Source: Devosia sediminis
GTDB lineage: Bacteria; Pseudomonadota; Alphaproteobacteria; Rhizobiales; Devosiaceae
Direction: 5' to 3'
NCBI RefSeq assembly: GCF_016411825.1
Contig: NZ_JAEKMH010000001.1
Coordinates: 124,001-188,000 of the forward strand
Length of the DNA: 64,000 nt
Positions 57,073 through 63,158 of this stretch are shown one piece after another; the first letter of the stretch is position 1, and each line of letters starts with the position of its first letter. A program made the translations under genes and the position numbers. The notes beneath the pieces are model-generated. The model searched no databases. It saw only the letters and a program-made list of their open reading frames with translations, and had not been told where the DNA came from.

Positions 57073-57097
57073 GGAACTTTTCCATTTTCGGCGCATT
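57073..57097 (+). promoter_or_regulatory. Candidate EcfG-type promoter of nepR-ecfG
   Basis: GGAAC (57073-57077), 16 bases and CATT (57094-57097) match the consensus with one substitution in the -10. It points at nepR and sits back to back with the phyR promoter, eight bases apart. Confidence 0.6.
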
Positions 57098-57143
57098 TCG
57101 CTGACTGGGCAAGCCGATACAGGCTGATCGGTCGGGATACAGG

Positions 57144-57371
57144 ATGAAGAAGGATAATCTGGTGACGCAGCAACGTGTGCGTATGCAGGCGGGGCGGGCG
57201 GAAGATGGGCTCGGTCCGACATCGGACATCGGGTCGCGTCTGCGCGCGCTCTATGGTGCTGTGCAGGACGAGGGGGTTCCCAACCAACTCCTGGACCTGC
57301 TCGAAAAGCTCGACAATGCCGAACAGGCTCAATCCCAGGCCGCCAAGAGCGCGCCCCGGGACGGGGAGTGA
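57144..57371 (+). CDS. nepR: NepR, anti-sigma factor for EcfG
   Basis: 75 residues. The conserved core is IGSRLRALYGAVQDEGVPNQ followed by LLDLLEKLDNAE, the two helices that bind either EcfG or the PhyR sigma-like domain. The tails are disordered, as usual for NepR. It lies between phyR (divergent) and ecfG (4-base gap), the canonical arrangement. Confidence 0.95.
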   Translation: MKKDNLVTQQRVRMQAGRAEDGLGPTSDIGSRLRALYGAVQDEGVPNQLLDLLEKLDNAEQAQSQAAKSAPRDGE

Positions 57372-57375
57372 CGGC

Positions 57376-57927
57376 ATGGCCGCCGAGGGAACCTCGTTCA
57401 AGCGAGAAATGCTCGCAACCCTGCCGAGCCTGCGCGCCTTTGCCGTCTCCCTGACGGGCAAGCACGACAAGGCTGACGACCTGGTGCAGGACACTGTCAT
57501 GAAGGCCTGGGCCAAGCAGTCCAGCTTCGAAATGGGCACCAATATCAAGGCCTGGCTCTTCACCATCCTGCGCAACGAATTCTACAGCCAGATGCGCAAG
57601 CGCGGACGCGAAGTGCAGGACACCGACGGCGTCTTCACCGAAAGGCTTGCTGTGCACCCGTCCCAGTATGGCTCGATGGACCTTGAAGATTTCAAGGCCG
57701 CGCTGTCCAAGCTGCCGGACGACCAGCGCGAAGCCATCATTCTGATCGGCGCCTCGGGCTTTTCCTATGAGGAAGCCGCCTCGATCTGCGAATGTGCCGT
57801 GGGCACGATGAAGAGCCGCGTCAGCCGCGCACGCACCCGCCTCACTGAACTGCTCAAGATCAGCGGCGAGTCCGACTATGGTCCGGATGCGGTTTCCGCC
57901 CAGGTGACATCGGGCAACAGCTTCTAG
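57376..57927 (+). CDS. ecfG: EcfG, general stress response ECF sigma factor (ECF15)
   Basis: 183 residues with region 2 (KADDLVQDTVMKAWAKQSSF, IKAWLFTILRNEFYSQMRKR) and region 4 (LPDDQREAIILIGASGFSYE, CAVGTMKSRVSRARTRL). It directs RNA polymerase to GGAAC-N16/17-CGTT promoters, several of which lie within 6 kb. GGGGAG precedes the ATG. The stop codon overlaps the convergent receiver gene in CTAG. Confidence 0.96.
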   Translation: MAAEGTSFKREMLATLPSLRAFAVSLTGKHDKADDLVQDTVMKAWAKQSSFEMGTNIKAWLFTILRNEFYSQMRKRGREVQDTDGVFTERLAVHPSQYGSMDLEDFKAALSKLPDDQREAIILIGASGFSYEEAASICECAVGTMKSRVSRARTRLTELLKISGESDYGPDAVSAQVTSGNSF

Positions 57928-58352
57928 CCGCCGATATCCCGGATGGCGGCCTCGATGGTGTCGTCCGGGACCGGCTTTATGAGTATGGGTGTGCCGGGCA
58001 ATCCCGGCACGCCGGATGCCAACCTCGAATCGGCGCTGAGGCCGAGCACCCGGATGCCGCTCTGCGAAATCGAGCGCGCCAGTTCGATCAGATCCGGCCG
58101 GTTGGATTCCAGCTCGATCACGGCCAGCGACGCGCTGGACCACTCGGCCGCCCGGTCGAACGCCTCCGAAGCGCTGCGGCACACGACCGGATGCGCGGCA
58201 AAGCGCGTTTCCAGCACGGAAGAAATGCCCAGTCCGATGATGAATTCGGTCTCGACGATGAGAACCGTGCGGCCGGCATGCATGGGCGGACTTTCTACGC
58301 GTTGACCCGCTTGATGGCTGTGCTCGCGGAAACTGTCATTTAACTTTGACAT
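57924..58352 (-). CDS. Degenerate receiver-domain protein beside the stress locus
   Basis: 142 residues; from about residue 28 the fold is a single CheY-like receiver (RTVLIVETEFIIGLGISSVL, LSADSRLASG, ILIKPVPDDTIEAAIRD). Key residues differ. The acidic pocket reads VETE in place of DD/DE, and the strand that should end in the phospho-acceptor Asp reads ASLAVIELESN, with Glu at that place. The conserved Lys (IKPVP) and Ser (LSAD) remain. It may therefore be a phosphorylation-independent receiver, or one that mimics the active form. No ribosome site is obvious before the ATG at 58352; ATG 58283 (119 residues) is an alternative start. It converges on ecfG. Confidence 0.75.
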   Translation of the reverse strand: MSKLNDSFREHSHQAGQRVESPPMHAGRTVLIVETEFIIGLGISSVLETRFAAHPVVCRSASEAFDRAAEWSSASLAVIELESNRPDLIELARSISQSGIRVLGLSADSRLASGVPGLPGTPILIKPVPDDTIEAAIRDIGG

Positions 58353-58354
58353 GT

Positions 58355-58380
58355 GGAACGGGCGGCGCGGCTCCAGCGTT
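58355..58380 (+). promoter_or_regulatory. EcfG-type promoter of the Crp/Fnr gene
   Basis: GGAAC (58355-58359), 17 bases and CGTT (58377-58380) are an exact match. Transcription would start near 58387, just past an in-frame ATG at 58385, which favours the GTG at 58415 as the translation start. Confidence 0.8.
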
Positions 58381-58414
58381 TGGAATGCGGTCTTTCCAAG
58401 CGTCAGGAAATCCA

Positions 58415-59167
58415 GTGAACTTCCTCCTTCCCATTTCAGGTCGCAGGGTAGCCTGCGAAAACTGTCCGTTGCGCCCGTTGTCGGCGTTCCGGGACTTTTC
58501 TCCCGCCGAACTCAGTTTCATTTCCGGTTTCAAAACCAGCGAGATAAGCGTCGATGCGGGCTCGGTCATTCTCGCCGAAGGCTCCAGCAGCGCGCATCTT
58601 TATACCCTGCTGTCGGGCTGGGCGTTCCGCTTCAAGGTGCTCGACGATGGCCGCCGGCAGATCCTCAATTATCTGTTGCCGGGCGACCTTGTGGGCCTCC
58701 AGGGATCGGTGATCGGAGAAATGGACCACTCGGTCGAAGCGCTTTCGCCGGCGGTGCTTTGTGTATTCCAGCGCGATCGGCTCGATGAATTGTTCTGCAA
58801 TCATCCCGGCCTGGGTTTCGACGTCACCTGGCTCGCGTCCCGCGAGGAGCGGATGCTGGACGATCACTTGCTGAGTGTGGGGCGTCGCACTGCACTCGAG
58901 CGAGCCGCCTATCTCCTGGCATTCCTGCACGAACGCGCGGTGGCCGTGGGTCTCGGCCAGTTCAGCGGTTTTATCCCGCTGACCCAGCAGCACGTGGCCG
59001 ACACGCTCGGCCTCTCGATCGTTCACACCAACAAGACATTGCGCAAGCTGGCAAATCGCGGTCTCATCGAATGGCTCGGGCGCAGTTGCCGGGTGCTCGA
59101 TCCCGTCGAACTGGCCCGCGTCGCGGGTTGGGACGGGCCGGGCGAACGCCTGCGGCCGCTGATCTAG
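58415..59167 (+). CDS. Crp/Fnr-family transcription regulator
   Basis: 250 residues. An N-terminal CENCPLRPLSAF with two cysteines precedes a cyclic-nucleotide-like beta-roll (VILAEGSSSAHLYTLLSGWA, ILNYLLPGDLVGLQGSVIGE) and the C-terminal HTH: IPLTQQHVADTLGLSIVHTN followed by KTLRKLANRGLIE. The cAMP-binding signature is not intact. The Fe-S cysteine set of true Fnr is incomplete, so the ligand is unknown. GTG at 58415 has GGAAA upstream and fits the promoter position. Regulators of this type often lie near HisKA_2 kinases in Rhizobiales. Confidence 0.88.
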   Translation: MNFLLPISGRRVACENCPLRPLSAFRDFSPAELSFISGFKTSEISVDAGSVILAEGSSSAHLYTLLSGWAFRFKVLDDGRRQILNYLLPGDLVGLQGSVIGEMDHSVEALSPAVLCVFQRDRLDELFCNHPGLGFDVTWLASREERMLDDHLLSVGRRTALERAAYLLAFLHERAVAVGLGQFSGFIPLTQQHVADTLGLSIVHTNKTLRKLANRGLIEWLGRSCRVLDPVELARVAGWDGPGERLRPLI

Positions 59168-59188
59168 GGGGCCTCAATGCTGCCACGG

Positions 59189-59213
59189 GGGACAGGCAAA
59201 GCTGCGCTTCGTT
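59189..59213 (+). promoter_or_regulatory. Weak EcfG-type promoter before the kinase gene
   Basis: GGGAC, 16 bases and CGTT differ from the consensus at one position of the -35, 28 bases before the kinase ATG. Without the surrounding exact sites it would not be worth calling. Confidence 0.4.
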
Positions 59214-59241
59214 CGAGGCCTGTCGTCATTGGGCGCTGGAG

Positions 59242-60669
59242 ATGAGCGTCGTGACCGACCGGGCGCAGAGATCGGATGCAATCAAGCCGGGCCGGCGCGC
59301 GACGAGGCGCCTGGCCATCTGGGTTTCCCTGGGGCTGTTGTGCCTGGCTGCGGTGGCGGCGCTGATGCTCATGCAGGGCATCGACCGGCAGCTCAACGAC
59401 ATCACCAAGACCTATGCCGTGCGCAATGCCGCGCGCGAATTGACCCACGCCCTCAGCCAGGCCGAAGCGAGCCAGCGCGGCTACATGCTGACGGCCGATC
59501 CACAATTCCTGCAGCTTTATCGGGACGCCGTCTCCGGCCTCGACAGCCGGGTGGCGACGCTGCTCGACATGACCGCCGACGACCAGGGGCAAAGTGCCCG
59601 CGTCGCCAGCATTACCGGCGATATTTCCAGCAAGATGGCGGAGATGAACCGGACGGTCGAACTAGTGACCACCGAGCGGGGCGAGGAAGCACAGACGCTG
59701 ACCGAGACCGGCATGGGCGCCCGCCTGATGGCGGAAGTCAGCGCGACGCTGGAAGACTTCATCGCCGAGGAAGACGCCAAGCTGGCGAGCCGCAACGCCG
59801 CCATCGACCAGACCCGCACCGGGCTGGTGGCCGCGCTGATCGCGGCTTTGGTGGCGGCCGCCATCCTCGCCTATGCGCTGTTGATGCGGTCGCAAAAGCA
59901 GGTGAGCACGCTGACCCAGCGCCAGCGCGGCCTGCTGACCCAGAACGAGGCGCTCGAGGCGGAAGTGGCGGAGCGTACCCGTGACATCGAGGAGGCCCGG
60001 GCCCGTGCCGAGCGCGAGCGGCAGCGGGTGGAGGCACTGTTGCAGGACACCAATCACCGCATCGGCAATTCTTTGGCCACGGTGTCGTCGCTCCTGGCGC
60101 TGCAGATGATGCGCAGCGGCTCGGAGGCGGTCCGTACGGCGCTGGAAGCCGCCCGCCTCCGCGTGCACGCGGTCGCCTCGGCCCATCGCCGCCTGCGCCT
60201 GGGCAGCGATCTCGAAACCGCGAGTGCCGACGAATTCCTCTCGGCCGTGCTGGAGGATCTCGCCGAGACCCAGACGGATGGCGGACGGGTCAAGCTGCGC
60301 CATGACCTGGCGCCGATCGAGGTGAGCGCGCGCGACGCGACGACCCTTGGCATCCTGGTCGGGGAACTGGTCACCAATGCGCTCAAATACGCCTTTCCGG
60401 ACAATGGTCGCGGCGAGATTGCCGTCACGTTCGGGCGCAATGACGAAGGTATTCCGGTGCTTACGGTCAAAGACGACGGCGTCGGCATGCCACCAGCCGA
60501 CGATGCGGGCGAGCCCGGGCTGGGCTCGGTCATCATTCGCCAGCTTTCCGAGCAGTTCGGCGGCAATCCCGGCTATCGGACGCCAGCAGAAGGCGGTACG
60601 GAAGTGGTTATCGTGTTGCCCGAACTCGGGCCGGCGCCTGCCCCGTCCCAGAAGGATGATCTGCTTTGA
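59242..60669 (+). CDS. CHASE3 - HisKA_2 sensor histidine kinase
   Basis: 475 residues: a first helix (LAIWVSLGLLCLAAVAALML), a periplasmic CHASE3 domain (about 48-195; ALSQAEASQRGYMLTADPQF is the diagnostic stretch) and a second helix near 198-220. A coiled coil follows (EALEAEVAERTRDIEEARAR), then the HisKA_2 dimerisation/phosphotransfer domain with H272 in DTNHRIGNSLATVSSLL, and an ATPase domain (ILVGELVTNALKYAFPDNG, VKDDGVGMPP). HisKA_2/HWE kinases are the ones known to phosphorylate PhyR, so this is the prime local candidate. Start ATG 59242; GTG 59251 is possible. Confidence 0.9.
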   Translation: MSVVTDRAQRSDAIKPGRRATRRLAIWVSLGLLCLAAVAALMLMQGIDRQLNDITKTYAVRNAARELTHALSQAEASQRGYMLTADPQFLQLYRDAVSGLDSRVATLLDMTADDQGQSARVASITGDISSKMAEMNRTVELVTTERGEEAQTLTETGMGARLMAEVSATLEDFIAEEDAKLASRNAAIDQTRTGLVAALIAALVAAAILAYALLMRSQKQVSTLTQRQRGLLTQNEALEAEVAERTRDIEEARARAERERQRVEALLQDTNHRIGNSLATVSSLLALQMMRSGSEAVRTALEAARLRVHAVASAHRRLRLGSDLETASADEFLSAVLEDLAETQTDGGRVKLRHDLAPIEVSARDATTLGILVGELVTNALKYAFPDNGRGEIAVTFGRNDEGIPVLTVKDDGVGMPPADDAGEPGLGSVIIRQLSEQFGGNPGYRTPAEGGTEVVIVLPELGPAPAPSQKDDLL

Positions 60670-61586
60670 AGATCCGAGCCATTCTCAATCGCGACGGCGG
60701 CACGCTGAGGACGATGGACCTCGACGCGTTCTGCACCAGGGCCAAGGAAATATTCGCCGCCGAGGGCCACGAGCTCGATTGCCGTGTCGTCGCCGGCAAG
60801 TCGGTGGAGGCGGAATTGCGCAAGGCCGTCGGCGATCCCGCGGTCGAGGCGGTGCTGGCCGGCGGGGGCGACGGGACGATATCGGCCGCGGCTGCCATGG
60901 CCTTCAAGCACGGCAAGCCACTGGCTGTGCTGCCTGCGGGGACGATGAACCTTTTTGCGCGATCGCTCGGCATGCCGCTCGAGCTCGACAGGGCGCTCCT
61001 GGCCATTGCCCGAGGGACGGTAGGGCGTGTCGATATCGCGACCGCCAATGGACGGCCGTTCGTCCATCAATACGGGGTCGGCATCCATGCGCGGCTTGTG
61101 CGCATCCGCGACGGGATGGTCTATCGCAGCCGGGTCGGCAAGATGCTCGCGAGCCTGCGGGCCATCATGGCCTCAGCCCTCAATCCCCCGGAATTCGACG
61201 TGGACTTCCACACCGAAAAAGGCGATCGGACCATGACGGTGTCGGGGATCGCGGTGTCGAACAATCCGCTCGACGACAGCCCGGTTCCTGTCGCTGAAAC
61301 GCTCGATGGCGGCCGTCTCGGGGTCTATGTCGCCCAGAAGGTCACGAGCCGCGAATTGCTCAGCCTTGCCTTCGACGTCATGACGGGACGCTGGCGCGCC
61401 AATCCGGCGGTCAGCGAGACCGAGGTGCGCGACCTGGTGCTACGCTTTCCCAAGCGTAAGCGCGGGACCCATGCGGTGGTGGATGGCGAGCTGATCGATC
61501 TCGAACAGGCGGTGACCCTGCAGATTCATCCGCAGGGCCTGCCCGTTATCCTTCCTGCAAAAGACCTGCCGCCGCGCGTGGGCTAG
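60666..61586 (+). CDS. Diacylglycerol kinase-family lipid kinase
   Basis: 306 residues with the DAGK catalytic domain: MKIRAILNRDGGTLR at the start, AVLAGGGDGTISAAAAMAF as the nucleotide loop, and VLPAGTMNLFARSLGMPLEL, the conserved PxGTxN. A beta-sandwich C-terminal half ends VVDGELIDLEQAVTLQIHP. Members phosphorylate diacylglycerol or related lipids. The TTG start at 60666 overlaps the kinase stop, so it is co-translated with the sensor kinase. Its stop overlaps the convergent membrane gene in CTAG. Confidence 0.88.
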   Translation: MKIRAILNRDGGTLRTMDLDAFCTRAKEIFAAEGHELDCRVVAGKSVEAELRKAVGDPAVEAVLAGGGDGTISAAAAMAFKHGKPLAVLPAGTMNLFARSLGMPLELDRALLAIARGTVGRVDIATANGRPFVHQYGVGIHARLVRIRDGMVYRSRVGKMLASLRAIMASALNPPEFDVDFHTEKGDRTMTVSGIAVSNNPLDDSPVPVAETLDGGRLGVYVAQKVTSRELLSLAFDVMTGRWRANPAVSETEVRDLVLRFPKRKRGTHAVVDGELIDLEQAVTLQIHPQGLPVILPAKDLPPRVG

Positions 61587-62023
61587 TCGCGGTCGCCATC
61601 CTGCGGCGTGTCCCGCAGAAAGGCGAAGGCCGCCACAGCGGCCAGCGGCAGCCCGACCTTGAGGAAAAGCGGCGACCTGGCCACGATGGGCAGGGCCGTG
61701 ATCGCGGCTGTGGTGATGAGGGCGCTGGTTTCGCTTGCGCGCCGCTTCTGGGCGACTTCGCGCTGGCGCTTGCTGCGGCCAATCAGGGAACCCAGATAAA
61801 CCGCCAGCGCCAGCAGAAGGAAAGTGCCGGCAAAAATCAGCGCCGAGTAGATCGGGCCCACTATATCGGCCAGCGCCATGTAGCCGGCCGCCAGCAGGAA
61901 GCCGACGGCCACGAGGCTGAAGAGACCGACCAGGCCATAGACCAGGATGGCCGATTTAGCGCGGGCCGTCAGCCCCTCGACTTCAAGGCCAAGGAGCGCG
62001 GCAAGCGGGGCAATGAGACCCAT
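61583..62023 (-). CDS. Holin-like (Phage_holin_3_6-type) membrane protein
   Basis: 146 residues with two central helices (AILVYGLVGLFSLVAVGFLL and IYSALIFAGTFLLLALAVYL), a basic cytoplasmic stretch (GRSKRQREVAQKRR) and two weaker C-terminal hydrophobic segments. The two-helix core resembles the holin-X superfamily annotated in many non-phage operons with DUF883 genes; no phage genes are near. It starts 2 bases after the DUF883 gene and shares its EcfG promoter. Confidence 0.8.
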   Translation of the reverse strand: MGLIAPLAALLGLEVEGLTARAKSAILVYGLVGLFSLVAVGFLLAAGYMALADIVGPIYSALIFAGTFLLLALAVYLGSLIGRSKRQREVAQKRRASETSALITTAAITALPIVARSPLFLKVGLPLAAVAAFAFLRDTPQDGDRD

Positions 62024-62025
62024 GT

Positions 62026-62436
62026 TCAGTGCCGGGTGAGAAGGGCCAGAACAAATCCGATGCCGGCCGCGGCGGCCACGGCGGTCAGCGGCTTTTCGCG
62101 AATGGTATCCTTGAGCTGCTTTTCTGCTTCACCGGCCTGGTCCTGCGCGTCGCTCAGGAGGCGTTCGCCCTGCACCTGCAGGTTGCCCACCTGAGCCTTG
62201 GCCAGGCTCTTGGCCTCGTTGACCTTCTCGCCGGTCAGCTTCGTCAGCGTGTCGCGGATGGCCTTGAGGTCGGACTGCAACTGGGCAACCTGCGCCTCGA
62301 GTTCGCGCTCGGAGAGGTTAGCCTCGGCGGAGGCGGCTGCCTTCTCGATGCGCGCCTCGGCGGCGCTGGCGCGGGCAGCGCGGGTGCCGTTGCTGGTCTT
62401 GGCGCGATTGGGTGCCATGTCGGGGGTAGATGCCAT
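62026..62436 (-). CDS. DUF883 (ElaB/YqjD-like) membrane-anchored protein
   Basis: 136 residues. A long amphipathic, Ala/Glu/Lys-rich coiled coil (about 25-110; SERELEAQVAQLQSDLKAIR) is followed by EKPLTAVAAAAGIGFVLALL, the C-terminal membrane anchor with the family's E/R-x-P motif. YqjD and ElaB bind ribosomes at the membrane in stationary phase in E. coli. GGAG lies six bases before the ATG. An exact EcfG promoter is 28 bases upstream, which fits a stress role. Confidence 0.92.
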   Translation of the reverse strand: MASTPDMAPNRAKTSNGTRAARASAAEARIEKAAASAEANLSERELEAQVAQLQSDLKAIRDTLTKLTGEKVNEAKSLAKAQVGNLQVQGERLLSDAQDQAGEAEKQLKDTIREKPLTAVAAAAGIGFVLALLTRH

Positions 62437-62463
62437 TGGACGCTCCTGTGTGGTTGTCCGCTA

Positions 62464-62488
62464 AACGCAGCCAGGCGGGGGAAGTTCC
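62464..62488 (-). promoter_or_regulatory. EcfG-type promoter of the DUF883-holin-like operon
   Basis: On the minus strand GGAAC (62488-62484), 16 bases and CGTT (62467-62464) are an exact match. Predicted start about 20 bases before the ATG. Confidence 0.8.
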
Positions 62489-62645
62489 CGCAATTGCGGA
62501 CCTCGAAAAAAGGCGGTCCCGGCAAGCGGGGGGGCGAGCCGGGACCACGAGCGCGGACGGAACGGGGGCGACCATCTGTCCGCTGAAGGGCACGTTCCTT
62601 GACGGAAGACCAGAGGGACCTGGCGTGCCCGATTGGATTTGCCGG

Positions 62646-62804
62646 CTAAATTCGGCCCATCAGCACGAGGATCAGCACGACGACGAGGACGACGCCGAGG
62701 ATGCCGGACGGGAAATAGCCGAAGCCACGCGAATATCCCCAGGTCGGTAGCGCGCCGATCAGCAGGAGAATGAGAATGATGATGAGAATAGTGCTCAGTG
62801 TCAT
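62646..62804 (-). CDS. DUF3309-like small membrane protein
   Basis: A 52-residue gene below the usual ORF size cutoff: MTLSTILIIILILLLIGALP, then TWGYSRGFGYFPSG, then ILGVVLVVVLILVLMGRI. Two helices with the central W-G-Y/S-x-G-x-G-Y-x-P-S-G loop are the DUF3309 pattern, common in stress-linked loci of alphaproteobacteria. GGAGG lies nine bases before the ATG at 62802-62804. It is 87 bases after the small gene at 62892 and probably on the same transcript. Confidence 0.88.
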   Translation of the reverse strand: MTLSTILIIILILLLIGALPTWGYSRGFGYFPSGILGVVLVVVLILVLMGRI

Positions 62805-62891
62805 GAGCTAAGCCCTCCAGGATTGCTTTGTGCGCCGGTGTTTCGATGTGCCGCCCGACCCTGAGCTGCACATCCCGACGCGGGTCTCTTC

Positions 62892-63059
62892 TTAGATCAG
62901 GACCACCAGCAGTGCCGTGGCCGCCGCAAGGATGAGCGATGCGGGCAGCATGGCAACGGCGAGCTCGGCAAACCGGGGCTGATGACCGTACTCGCCATCC
63001 CACGTAGCGGTGGTGGCGCGAGCGCGTTTTTCATATGTCCTGGCTTGTGCGTAGTTCAT
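62892..63059 (-). CDS. 55-residue single-helix membrane protein, stress-linked
   Basis: Short gene: MNYAQARTYEKRARATTATW, a hydrophilic Gly/His stretch, then one C-terminal helix AELAVAMLPASLILAAATAL ending LLVVLI. GGAGG lies seven bases before the ATG, a strong ribosome site that supports translation. An exact EcfG promoter lies 67-91 bases upstream. I recognise no family. The tail-anchored topology, with a basic cytoplasmic part, is like other small stress membrane proteins. Confidence 0.75.
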   Translation of the reverse strand: MNYAQARTYEKRARATTATWDGEYGHQPRFAELAVAMLPASLILAAATALLVVLI

Positions 63060-63125
63060 CCTGACCTCCTGCGACCCGGACCACCGGGTCTTCGTGGCGG
63101 AGGCTCAACCCCCGCGTGCCAAGAG

Positions 63126-63150
63126 AACGGAAAGACGGCGATTTGGTTCC
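63126..63150 (-). promoter_or_regulatory. EcfG-type promoter of the small membrane genes
   Basis: On the minus strand GGAAC (63150-63146), 16 bases and CGTT (63129-63126) are an exact match in the 99-base gap after the transglutaminase stop. It gives a leader of about 60 bases before the 55-residue gene. Confidence 0.75.
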
Positions 63151-63158
63151 GTAAGGCC

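Noticed and set aside
58346-58414. Crp/Fnr start upstream at 58346 or ATG 58385
   Set aside because: 58346 lies upstream of the EcfG promoter and 58385 at or before its predicted start; GTG 58415 has a better ribosome site.
61583-62023. Holin-like protein as a sign of prophage
   Set aside because: No other phage genes, integrase or attachment site; the gene is co-transcribed with DUF883 behind a stress promoter.
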